Of a stretch of 64,000 nucleotides of DNA, positions 55,822-62,946 are shown in pieces (within the stretch, counting starts at the first letter, position 1; every line of letters begins with the position of its first letter). A program made the translations under genes and the position numbers. Below the pieces are notes generated by a model, which made no database searches, was not told where the DNA came from, and saw only the letters and a list, made by a program, of their open reading frames with translations. This DNA is from Mycobacterium adipatum (GTDB lineage: Bacteria > Actinomycetota > Actinomycetes > Mycobacteriales > Mycobacteriaceae). The stretch covers positions 2,914,001-2,978,000 of the forward strand of contig NZ_CP015596.1 in NCBI RefSeq assembly GCF_001644575.1, written 5' to 3'.

Positions 55822-58065
55822 TCAGGCATGATTGTCGAGAATCTTTCCCAGCGTGTACATTTTTGCGCCTCTAGGTCCGTCCCAATTAGCCAATTCGCCG
55901 GATTCGACGCCAGTTTTTAACGCATTGCGCACCGTCTGACGCGACACATTCGGATGCTTAGTCGACTCGTCTTCAATTTTCTTTTGACTCAGGCCATTGC
56001 CGCCATTGCTTTGGTCGTCTCTGAGTAGCTTGATGATCTCAGTGTGTGCTGCGGTGGCTTTTCTTTGCTTCTGCGCATCTGACCGATTCGTACCGCGATA
56101 GGTCAGATGCCGCGTGGCGGGGTCATAGTCCAACAAACCCTGGGCAACTTCGACATCGCGACCGGTCGCCGAGAAATAACGTGGCGAGAACTCATCATCT
56201 GCGCTCTCGCGAACCAACTTCCAGATGGCATCGGGCCAGTCCTGAATTCGGCTATCGCCGCGTGATCGTTCGTTCGCGTGGCCCATGTGGTGAACGATCG
56301 TCGCGTCACCTTTGGTGTGTGCTTCGGCCAACAGTTCATCGAACGCTGTCAGAAACTTTCCGGCGTCGTGGTTTTCGTCCAGTCCGAGCGCATCCAACAC
56401 AGGCCGCAGGCAATCGAAAATCAGGTAGTCGCAACCAAGGTCGCGCAGCCACTTGGCCCATTCGGCCCGACGATGGTTGTTGAGAATGTCGAATGTGGAC
56501 ACTTCACCACGTAGGCAGATCACATCGGCGACGGCATCGGTGTTGCGGATGCCCTGTTTCAGAAGCCAGTCGCGCACCATGTCAGCAGACAGTTCGTTGT
56601 CGATCAACACCAAACGCCTGGCGGGTTTGTTTACTGCGAACGCACCGAGAAACGGGTCACCGTCGACCAGGGCGCGAATCAGATTTCCGACTGCGGTTGT
56701 CTTTCCCGCTTTGTACGGCGCAGAGAACACCACGCGACCGGCATCAGGCATCAGACTGGCAATCCGCATCGGCGTTGGGTTGGGCGGTTGAGACAGAAAA
56801 GTGGTTAGGCTCATCGCCGAACGTTTCAGCGGCCCAATGGATTTAGCGTCAAAACGGCGCTTTGCTTCGGCGCGAACTTCCAGCCTGTGCAGTTCACGAT
56901 CAACATCAGTGGTGTAGGTCGAAGATTCGGCCTGGTCGTCAGAGTCGATAGTGGTCGGATTCGGAAAGTCAATGACGTTTGACGTGTTCTGTTGACAACC
57001 CACCGTCACGCAACTTGCATCGACCGGCGCGGCTCCCCGTTGGATGCGGTCGTCGGATAGTCCTTTGATCTTGCGCAGCGCTTCGACGCGCGAGCGCCAG
57101 ATTTCTCTTCGAAGTTCGGCGTCTGTTCGGTCGGTCGTCCCGCCACGGGCCAGGGCAGTCTTGTACAACACCGCTTCGTATTCGTTGATTGCGGCACACC
57201 AACCGTGATGACCCTCAAACGCCAGATGCAGAATGTTCCAATGCGCGTTGGTCAAAAGATCGTGATAGGTAGCGCTCTCGCGAACTTTCTTGATCGCGGC
57301 GTCTAACTTCTGCCGCATCAGGCCGCACGGTTGTGTGTCATCGTCACCGTAGAAAGTTGCATCGGCCCACTGTTCAATCTCGCCAACAGACGACACGGAA
57401 TCCTTGCAGTGTTCGCGGTCGGTGCGTTGCCGATGACCGGTCAGGTGGTCAATCCATGAATCGGGCAACAGCGGCAGCGAATGCGCGTCAGGCACGGTGC
57501 CATCCCATACGCCACGATTGTTTGAAATCGGTTCTGTGCCAGGTGGATACCACCGATACTCGGTGCCGTCAGGATGCACAGACGGCCACACCACGGCATA
57601 GCGATGACCCTTGCGGATCAACTCAATATCACTGTCCACCTGACCGGGAAACGCCAGGCCGCTCGGAACCCGGAAAAACCGGATGCCACTCTTACCGTCC
57701 GTTCGCGCCGTCGCCGTCCACGTGTCAGGCAGTGAGCCAAGCTCGGCGATCAATTTTGTTAGTTGATCGAAGCCGGTTTTGTCCCTGTTGCCCTTGCTGT
57801 AGTGGTCAACGTCGATACCGATAACCTCGTGGTCGTCGTCAACTTCGGCCAGGCGCAGGCAGATGTTTTGCGATCCGGCCCGACTGCGCCATTGTTCGAT
57901 CTGGTCGTCAGTCGGAAGCGGCGCAGCGTGGCCCGTCAACCCAACAGGTGGCGGGTATTTCTCTTTGAACGGCACGGGGAGCGGACCACGCCAACCAGCA
58001 CGTCGATAATCGCGTGCCGTGTCAGCGTATGGATTCACTTCACCCGCCAGGCGGGCGGCAGTCAT
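55822..58065 (-). CDS. Primase-polymerase/helicase replication protein
   Basis: A 747-residue protein. Residues about 10-210 are a bifunctional primase/polymerase (AEP) domain with the metal motif GIDVDHYS near 83-90 and a His-containing KSGIRFFRV block. Residues about 420-640 are a RepA/AAA_25-type ATPase with Walker A SAPYKAGKTT at 448-457 and Walker B DYLIFDCLRP. The C-terminus is a winged helix-turn-helix (GLSQKKIEDESTKHPNVSRQ). Such proteins start and unwind replication of plasmids and satellites. The ATG at 58065 has no visible ribosome binding site. Confidence 0.88.
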   Translation of the reverse strand: MTAARLAGEVNPYADTARDYRRAGWRGPLPVPFKEKYPPPVGLTGHAAPLPTDDQIEQWRSRAGSQNICLRLAEVDDDHEVIGIDVDHYSKGNRDKTGFDQLTKLIAELGSLPDTWTATARTDGKSGIRFFRVPSGLAFPGQVDSDIELIRKGHRYAVVWPSVHPDGTEYRWYPPGTEPISNNRGVWDGTVPDAHSLPLLPDSWIDHLTGHRQRTDREHCKDSVSSVGEIEQWADATFYGDDDTQPCGLMRQKLDAAIKKVRESATYHDLLTNAHWNILHLAFEGHHGWCAAINEYEAVLYKTALARGGTTDRTDAELRREIWRSRVEALRKIKGLSDDRIQRGAAPVDASCVTVGCQQNTSNVIDFPNPTTIDSDDQAESSTYTTDVDRELHRLEVRAEAKRRFDAKSIGPLKRSAMSLTTFLSQPPNPTPMRIASLMPDAGRVVFSAPYKAGKTTAVGNLIRALVDGDPFLGAFAVNKPARRLVLIDNELSADMVRDWLLKQGIRNTDAVADVICLRGEVSTFDILNNHRRAEWAKWLRDLGCDYLIFDCLRPVLDALGLDENHDAGKFLTAFDELLAEAHTKGDATIVHHMGHANERSRGDSRIQDWPDAIWKLVRESADDEFSPRYFSATGRDVEVAQGLLDYDPATRHLTYRGTNRSDAQKQRKATAAHTEIIKLLRDDQSNGGNGLSQKKIEDESTKHPNVSRQTVRNALKTGVESGELANWDGPRGAKMYTLGKILDNHA

Positions 58066-58069
58066 GCGA

Positions 58070-58109
58070 CTACGCGCTAGTTTCTACGCGGTTGGCCTCA
58101 AGGTATGCC
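58070..58109 (-). pseudogene. Detached 3' end of the excisionase-like gene
   Basis: If the IS and one 8-bp target copy are removed, the excisionase frame continues from ADVLAY into LEANRVETSA and stops at TAG (58072-58070), 4 bp before the primase ATG. This fragment encodes that tail and now lies on the far side of the IS. Confidence 0.75.
58102..58109. repeat. Left target-site duplication of the IS
   Basis: GGTATGCC directly precedes the left terminal repeat and is identical to 60366-60373 after the right one. An exact 8-bp duplication is the length known for IS1096-type ISL3 elements and indicates a recent insertion. Confidence 0.93.
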
Positions 58110-58134
58110 GGCTCTTCATGATTGAGGGTGTAGA
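58110..58134. repeat. Left terminal inverted repeat of the IS
   Basis: Starts GGCTCTTCATGA and ends TGAGGGTGTAGA. It pairs with 60341-60365 with three mismatches in the middle. Confidence 0.9.
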
Positions 58135-58172
58135 ACGGTCAGCTGCTGTCGGCCTGTGATTGGGGTGTCTGG

Positions 58173-58925
58173 TTGGCTGGGTGTGTGCCGGAGGAGAAGC
58201 GGAAGAGTAAGAGGAAGAGCGCGGTGTCCGGGGGTGGTGTGGACCTGTCGATGCTGCAACAGCTGATGGCCGATGCTGGCCGGGATTTGTTCGCGGGAGT
58301 GTTCGATGAACCGACACCCGAGGTGGGAGCTGTGCCGGAGCGTGTGCGGGGTTTCCGGGTGCGGGTCGACCTGATGTACGCCAAGCCGCCGATCTGGCGT
58401 CGTCTGGTCCTGCCGGGTGACCTCGTGCTCGATGAGCTGCATGACGTGCTGCAGGTTGCGATGGGCTGGCAGGACGGTCATCTGCATAAGTTCGGTGTCG
58501 GGGCGGACCGGCGTACCCGTGCCTACTTCGTCACCAGATTTGATCTCAGCGAAGGCGACGACGGTCTCGTCGAGGACGGTGTGCGCCTGGATCAGGTGGT
58601 CTCCGGTAAGGGCGACCGGTTGTTCTATGACTACGACTTCGGCGACGGATGGGAGCACGTGCTGGTGGTCGAAGACGTTCTCGATGATCCACCTTCGGCT
58701 CCGGTGTGCCTGGCGGGCAAGATGGCCTGCCCGCCGGAGGATTGTGGTGGCTTGGGCGGCTATGAGGAATTGGCTGCGTGGGTTCGTGGCGGGTACGACC
58801 CGCGGGCAACACCGATGGGGCTGGGTGCGCAGGAGATGCGCGACTGGCTGCCCCGAGGCTGGCACCCCGATCGTTTCTCGGTGACCGAGACCAATGACGC
58901 TCTGGCCGCGTCGAATATGCGTTGA
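58173..58925 (+). CDS. pRiA4b ORF-3-like protein of the IS (TnpR-like)
   Basis: A protein of about 250 residues. A basic N-terminus (EEKRKSKRKSA) precedes the pRiA4b ORF-3 domain with FRVRVDLMYAKPPIWRRLVL, LDELHDVLQVAMGWQDGHLH and FYDYDFGDGWEHVLVVEDVL, then CPPEDCGGLGGYEELAAW. The second ORF of IS1096, called tnpR, belongs to this family. Its molecular role in transposition is unclear. The start is TTG at 58173 or GTG at 58185. It is transcribed towards the transposase gene. Confidence 0.85.
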   Translation: MAGCVPEEKRKSKRKSAVSGGGVDLSMLQQLMADAGRDLFAGVFDEPTPEVGAVPERVRGFRVRVDLMYAKPPIWRRLVLPGDLVLDELHDVLQVAMGWQDGHLHKFGVGADRRTRAYFVTRFDLSEGDDGLVEDGVRLDQVVSGKGDRLFYDYDFGDGWEHVLVVEDVLDDPPSAPVCLAGKMACPPEDCGGLGGYEELAAWVRGGYDPRATPMGLGAQEMRDWLPRGWHPDRFSVTETNDALAASNMR

Positions 58926-58932
58926 GGACTCT

Positions 58933-60255
58933 TCACTGCCGAGGTGCAAGGAGCTGAGTTCGGAAGCCTCCGGTCTCGAGCAGTGACCGGGCGATGTAGT
59001 TGGTGAGGTTGCGGAAGCCCAGCGCGGATCCGCGCAGGTGTTCGAGGCGGCCGTTGATCGCTTCGGTGGGCCCGTTGGAGGTGCCGGGGCGGTCGAAGTA
59101 GGCCAGCACGTCGGCGGCACGCTTCTTCAGGGTCCGTCCCAGGGTGATCAGTTCGGTCAGCGGCTTGGGAACGCCGGTGCTCAGCGTGGTGATCAGCGCC
59201 GCCATCATCGTGCGGCCTTTCGTGCGGTCGGGTTCACGATACGCGGCCACGGTGCGCTGATACATCTGCCAGGTGGCCTCGACTTCTGCGTGGGCGTCGG
59301 CGGCGAACAAGGCGGCCAGCCGGGTGCGCTGGCGGTCGGTGAGCAGATCGGCACCGGTGTGCAGGGTGCGTCGGCAGGTGTAGAGCGGGTCGGACTTGCG
59401 GCCGCGGTGCCCACATGTCGCCAGCTGCACCCGGCGGCGGCACTCATCGAGGGCGTTGCCAGCCAGGCGCACCACGTGGAAAGGGTCCATCACCGTCGCC
59501 GCCTCGGGCAGTTCCTCGGCGGTAGCGGTCTTGAACCCGGAGAAGCCATCCATAGCAACAACGTCCACGCCGTCACGCCAGTCCTGCGGCCGCTCGGCCA
59601 ACCAGTCCTGAAACGCCTTTTTTGAGCGACCCTCGACCATGTCGAGCAGCCGAGCCGGACCGGTCCCGTCACGCACAGGGGTGAGATCGATGATGACGGT
59701 GACGTACCTGTCACCGCGACGGGTGTGCCGCCAGACGTGCTCATCGACGCCGATCACCGCCACGCCGTCGAAACGGGCCGGATCGGCGATCAGCACCCGT
59801 CGGCCTTCTGCCAGCACCGCGTTGTTGGCGGTGTTCCACGACACCGCGAGCGCTTCGGCGATGCGAGCCACGGATAGATGCTGGCAGACAATGGCTTCCA
59901 GCGCCCACCGCAGAGCACGCCGCGACAGCTTGGCACGTGGTTCGGCCATCCTGGTGGTGTCTTGTCGCCACACGTGGGCGCAGCCGGCGCACCGGTAGCG
60001 ACGGATGGTCACCAGCAGTGTGGTGGGGCGCCACCCGAACGGCTCATGGGCCAGAGTACGGGTGAGGCTGTCGCGTGGGATGCCTTCTTCGCCGCAGCGA
60101 CGACACCACCGGTCCTCGTCGGTCACCCGGCACGCCAGCACAGCACGGCCGGGCTCAAGGCGTTGTCCGGTCACCTGCAGCCCAAGTTCGTCGAGGCGGC
60201 AGAAAGTCGTCAGGTCAGCGCAGGCGAAGCCCGCCCGACCGGTAGCGTCAGGCAC
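58933..60255 (-). CDS. ISL3-family transposase
   Basis: A 440-residue transposase. The N-terminal zinc-binding part has CRRCGEEGIPRD and CAGCAHVWRQDT, then an HTH (IAEALAVSWNTANNAVL). The catalytic DDE domain begins AVIGVDEHVWRHTRRGDRYV with the first Asp and has VVAMDGFSGFKTAT with the second; the Glu is near SNGPTEAINGRLEHLRGSAL. All motifs are intact. The start is GTG at 60255. It lies in the same orientation as the interrupted operon. Confidence 0.92.
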   Translation of the reverse strand: MPDATGRAGFACADLTTFCRLDELGLQVTGQRLEPGRAVLACRVTDEDRWCRRCGEEGIPRDSLTRTLAHEPFGWRPTTLLVTIRRYRCAGCAHVWRQDTTRMAEPRAKLSRRALRWALEAIVCQHLSVARIAEALAVSWNTANNAVLAEGRRVLIADPARFDGVAVIGVDEHVWRHTRRGDRYVTVIIDLTPVRDGTGPARLLDMVEGRSKKAFQDWLAERPQDWRDGVDVVAMDGFSGFKTATAEELPEAATVMDPFHVVRLAGNALDECRRRVQLATCGHRGRKSDPLYTCRRTLHTGADLLTDRQRTRLAALFAADAHAEVEATWQMYQRTVAAYREPDRTKGRTMMAALITTLSTGVPKPLTELITLGRTLKKRAADVLAYFDRPGTSNGPTEAINGRLEHLRGSALGFRNLTNYIARSLLETGGFRTQLLAPRQ

Positions 60256-60312
60256 GTCGAGGTCTTTCGGATGAGGAGTGTAGGAACCCTCATTTTCGAG
60301 AGACCTCGACCT

Positions 60313-60534
60313 CTATCCCGGCAACGACGCGCCAACCACCTCTACACCCTCATCTGTGAAGAGCCGGTATGCCAGCACGTCAGCCCGCAGATATCGCACG
60401 CGCTGTCCGCACTTCGTGTAGGTGATACCGCGGCCTAGATACCTGTCCTGAGACAGGGACGATTCGGGGATTCCGAGCCAGGTCGAAACTTGCTTCGGGG
60501 TTAGGACCTCTGGTAGTTCGGGCAGATCAGACAT
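60313..60534 (-). CDS. Excisionase-like MerR/AlpA-type HTH protein, C-terminus altered by the IS
   Basis: A 73-residue product as it now stands. Residues 1-56 are native: SDLPELPEVLTPKQVSTWLG, IPESSLSQDRYLGRGITYTK, then GQRVRYLRADVLAY, the small winged helix-turn-helix of Xis/AlpA proteins. The last 17 residues (from RLFTDEG) are encoded by the IS end; the native end would have been LEANRVETSA. Whether the DNA-binding part still works is open. The start is ATG at 60534 with GGAAG upstream. In satellites such proteins control both excision and the downstream operon. Confidence 0.78.
   Translation of the reverse strand: MSDLPELPEVLTPKQVSTWLGIPESSLSQDRYLGRGITYTKCGQRVRYLRADVLAYRLFTDEGVEVVGASLPG
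60341..60365. repeat. Right terminal inverted repeat of the IS
   Basis: Reads TCTACACCCTCA through GTGAAGAGCC on the plus strand, complementary to the left repeat with three mismatches. Confidence 0.9.
60366..60373. repeat. Right target-site duplication of the IS
   Basis: GGTATGCC, identical to 58102-58109. Confidence 0.93.
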
Positions 60535-60798
60535 TCGAGACGCTTCCAACGTGGCGGTAATACTTTGACAGGGATAGCGGCCTGAGTCTTTTTGTTTGGT
60601 GTACCCGTGTGTGTTTTATCTGCCGATGTGGCGCGGCTGCTGCGGCCATAGTGCCTGCAAAGGCTAGACGTGTCAATGTCTGTGGCGAACCCGGTTGACG
60701 TGCGTATGCTGGTCGTCAATCCTCGCCTGGCCGTGAGGCTCTGACCAGCGGAGACGGCAAGAAAGTTACGGACAGTCCCTAACGTTTGGAGATTGCAG
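60535..60798. promoter_or_regulatory. Divergent control region between excisionase-like gene and integrase
   Basis: These 264 bp hold no supported gene. TTGACA at 60565-60570 and TTGACG at 60695-60700 resemble -35 boxes. TTGACG is mirrored by CGTCAA at 60714-60719, a 6-13-6 inverted repeat that could be an operator. In an intact temperate phage a repressor gene would be expected near here; none is seen. Confidence 0.45.
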
Positions 60799-61926
60799 AT
60801 GGCAACAGTCAGCAAATATAGAAATTCGGCAGGCGCAACGCTCTACCGTGTGCGTTATCGCACGCCAGAAAATCGTCAAACCGACAAACGGGGATTTAAG
60901 ACAAAGCGTGATGCAGACGCTTTCGCCGCCACCGTCGAAGTGTCAAAAATGCGCGGCGAGTATATTTCGCCATCGTTGGGAAAGGTCACCGTAGGTTCTT
61001 TGGGGCCGGCATGGCTAGATCGCCAAAAAGGACATATGAAGCCTTCAGGTTTTCGAACCTATGAGAGCGCATACCGCAACCACGTTGTGCCGCGCTGGTC
61101 GGCGACCACGCTGAATAACGTGAAGTTCTCCGAAGTGCAGGCATGGGTTTCCGCGCTGTCGCTGAAACTGAGTCCGTCGATGCTCGCGAATGTGTATTCG
61201 GTGCTGGCGCGAATCTTGGATGACGCCGTGCGGGACCGGTTGATTCCGGCGAACCCGGCGCGCGGGGTCAAACTGCCCAAGCGCACCAAGCGCAAAAACG
61301 TCTACCTGACCGCTGAGCAACTTCGGCACCTGGCCGACGAATCAGGCCGCTACGGGTCGTTGATTCTCTTGCTCGGAACCGTGGGTTTGCGATGGGGTGA
61401 AGCCGCAGCGCTGCGCGTCTCAGATATCGACTTGCTGCGGCGTCGGATCGTGCTGCACGAGAACGCGGTAACAGTCGGCGCAACCACCTACGTGGGTTCA
61501 CTCAAGACGGGCAAAAATCGCAACGTAGCCCTGGCGGGGTTTGTTGCTGACGCACTAGCTCAAAGCTGTGAGGGCAAGTCACGTGATGATCTGATCTGGC
61601 CGTCAGCGACCGGCGATTACCTCGGCCCGCCAGCGGGAAACAGATCGTGGCTCTCCGGTGCTGTGGATCGGTGCCAGGCCGCAGACCCGAAGTTTCCCCG
61701 CATCACCGCGCACGCTCTGCGCCACACGGCGGCGTCGTTGGCGATCAGCGCCGGGGCCAACGTTCTGGTCGTTCAGCGGATGCTCGGCCACGCTTCTGCG
61801 GCTATGACGCTGGACACCTACGCGGACCTGTTTGACGACGATCTGAACGGTGTGGCCGACGCTGTGGGCAAAATGTGGGCAGACGGTGGGCAGATGCCGA
61901 AATCTGCGGCCCGAAAATCGCTCTGA
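60799..61926 (+). CDS. int: Tyrosine integrase of the element
   Basis: A 375-residue site-specific recombinase. The N-terminal arm-binding domain begins MATVSKYRNSAGATLYRVRY, the SAM-like core-binding domain covers about 65-160, and the catalytic domain follows. Active residues are visible: Arg198 in VGLRWGEA, His305 and Arg308 in HALRHTAAS, His331 in MLGHASA, and the nucleophile Tyr341 in TLDTYADL. ATG at 60799 has GGAG upstream. The gene ends 25 bp before attR, so it integrates into the tRNA 3' end. Its last codons contain three GTGGGCA arm-type sites. Confidence 0.95.
   Translation: MATVSKYRNSAGATLYRVRYRTPENRQTDKRGFKTKRDADAFAATVEVSKMRGEYISPSLGKVTVGSLGPAWLDRQKGHMKPSGFRTYESAYRNHVVPRWSATTLNNVKFSEVQAWVSALSLKLSPSMLANVYSVLARILDDAVRDRLIPANPARGVKLPKRTKRKNVYLTAEQLRHLADESGRYGSLILLLGTVGLRWGEAAALRVSDIDLLRRRIVLHENAVTVGATTYVGSLKTGKNRNVALAGFVADALAQSCEGKSRDDLIWPSATGDYLGPPAGNRSWLSGAVDRCQAADPKFPRITAHALRHTAASLAISAGANVLVVQRMLGHASAAMTLDTYADLFDDDLNGVADAVGKMWADGGQMPKSAARKSL
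61864..61892. promoter_or_regulatory. Three GTGGGCA arm-type sites inside the end of int, next to attR
   Basis: GTGGGCA occurs at 61864, 61875 and 61886, spaced exactly 11 bp as at attL. They overlap the integrase coding sequence, whose last residues include GKMWADGGQ. The shared spacing on both arms supports a binding role rather than chance coding similarity. Confidence 0.65.
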
Positions 61927-61950
61927 CCTGCACCGTACGGTGTCAAGCTT

Positions 61951-61975
61951 TGGTGCCCTCGGTGAGATTCGAACT
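61951..61975. repeat. attR core within the tRNA gene
   Basis: Identical to the attL core at 48210-48234. It covers the CCA end, the acceptor strand and the T arm of the tRNA gene, so integration keeps the gene whole. Confidence 0.93.
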
Positions 61976-62027
61976 CACACTGCACGGGTTTTGAATCCGT
62001 TTCCTCTGCCAGTTGGGATACGAGGGC
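61951..62027 (-). tRNA. tRNA with CAA anticodon (Leu by anticodon), target of the element
   Basis: A 77-nt gene including encoded CCA. The acceptor stem GCCCTCG/CGAGGGC is perfect, and the T arm is GTGAG-TTCGAAT-CTCAC. The anticodon loop is TTCAAAA, giving CAA, which reads the leucine codon UUG. The variable region is only GCAGT (5 nt), unlike the long arm usual for tRNA-Leu, and the last anticodon-stem pair is A-C. The D arm is weakly paired. The gene is real by its acceptor and T arms; the amino-acid identity is by anticodon only. Confidence 0.85.
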
Positions 62028-62126
62028 GCGAGCTACCACCTTAATGGATGCCGGGAGCGGCCTTCCCGGTAGGCACTGCTAACCCCAGGCTCGCCCCCCG
62101 CCGGCAATCGCGCGACAATATCCGTC

Positions 62127-62744
62127 ATGACCGACGCTCCCGCACCCCGCCGTGTGCTCATCGCAGAAGATGAGGCGCTCATCCGAATGGACCTCGCCGA
62201 GATGCTGAGCGAGGAAGGCTATGAAGTCGTCGGGCAGGCCGGGGACGGTCAGGAAGCGGTCGACCTCGCCGAAAGCCTGAAACCGGATCTGGTGATCATG
62301 GACGTCAAGATGCCGCGCCGGGACGGAATCGACGCCGCCTCGGAGATCGCCACCAAGCGCATCGCGCCGATCGTCATCCTCACCGCCTTCAGCCAGCGTG
62401 AACTGGTCGAACGTGCCCGCGACGCGGGCGCGATGGCCTACCTGGTCAAGCCGTTCTCCATCACCGATCTCATCCCGGCGATCGAGGTCGCGGTCAGTCG
62501 ATTCGGCGAGATCGCCGCCTTGGAAGACGAGGTGGCGAATCTGTCGGACCGGCTGGAGACGCGCAAGCTGGTCGAACGGGCCAAAGGTTTGCTGCAGGCC
62601 AATCAGGGTATGACCGAGCCCGAGGCGTTCAAGTGGATCCAGCGGGCCGCGATGGACCGCCGTACCACGATGAAGCGGGTGGCCGAGGTGGTGCTGGAAA
62701 CCCTCGACACGCCCACCGAGGATGCCTCCGGCGCCGAGAAATGA
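62127..62744 (+). CDS. pdtaR: PdtaR response regulator with ANTAR RNA-binding domain
   Basis: A 205-residue regulator corresponding to Rv1626. The receiver begins RRVLIAEDEALIRMDLAEML, with phosphoacceptor Asp59 in LVIMDVKMPRRDG and the switch Lys in YLVKPFSITDL. A coiled-coil segment (IAALEDEVANLSDRLETRKL) leads to the ANTAR domain VERAKGLLQANQGMTEPEAF, then RAAMDRRTTMKRVAEVV. With the kinase PdtaS, encoded elsewhere, it acts on RNA to relieve transcription termination. It starts 100 bp after the tRNA gene, which is divergent. Confidence 0.96.
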   Translation: MTDAPAPRRVLIAEDEALIRMDLAEMLSEEGYEVVGQAGDGQEAVDLAESLKPDLVIMDVKMPRRDGIDAASEIATKRIAPIVILTAFSQRELVERARDAGAMAYLVKPFSITDLIPAIEVAVSRFGEIAALEDEVANLSDRLETRKLVERAKGLLQANQGMTEPEAFKWIQRAAMDRRTTMKRVAEVVLETLDTPTEDASGAEK

Positions 62745-62946
62745 CCGCCTCCGGCGGCCCTGCCGGTTAAGACTGCGTTTCCGGGGACTCCATTTGACCG
62801 GCTAACCCGACCGATCTGCGCAACGCGTCGCGCAACATCACGCGATGGGCCGACGGAATGGTTATGGTTTTCGGCGAAGCATCCCCGCCGCGGCCGTCCC
62901 GAGCGGAACGAAGATGCCGACCTGAACATGGAACCGGAGGTGAGAC

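Larger units (their letters stand above)
58110..60365. mobile_element. IS1096-like insertion sequence (ISL3 family)
   Basis: A 2256-bp element with terminal inverted repeats at 58110-58134 and 60341-60365 that match at 22 of 25 positions, both beginning GGCTCTTCA and ending TGAGGGTGTAGA. It carries a minus-strand transposase gene and a plus-strand pRiA4b ORF-3-like gene, the same two-gene content as IS1096 of M. smegmatis, which has about this size. Both genes and both ends are intact, so it may still be mobile. It is flanked by an exact 8-bp duplication. Confidence 0.93.
48210..61975. mobile_element. Integrated capsid-encoding phage satellite-like element
   Basis: The element is bounded by a 25-bp direct repeat of a tRNA 3' end. 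It contains a tyrosine integrase at one end, then on the opposite strand an excisionase-like gene, primase-helicase, two unknown small genes, HNH protein, terminase, portal, scaffold, capsid, two neck candidates and a basic protein, and finally a lipoprotein on the plus strand next to attL. No tail, tape-measure, lysis or clear repressor gene is present. The repeat-to-repeat distance is 13,741 bp, or about 11.5 kb without the IS. It is visibly less GC-rich than the host. The architecture matches capsid-forming satellites rather than a decayed full prophage, because the head module is intact. Confidence 0.85.

Noticed and set aside
55604..55831. Short open frames on both strands through the GGCGAGGT cluster
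   Set aside because: Their peptides simply reflect the repeated octamer and no ribosome binding site is present. A non-coding repeat region explains the sequence better.
60501..60815. 104-codon minus-strand open frame as a phage repressor
   Set aside because: It overlaps the excisionase-like gene and the integrase start, lacks an HTH pattern and starts within int.
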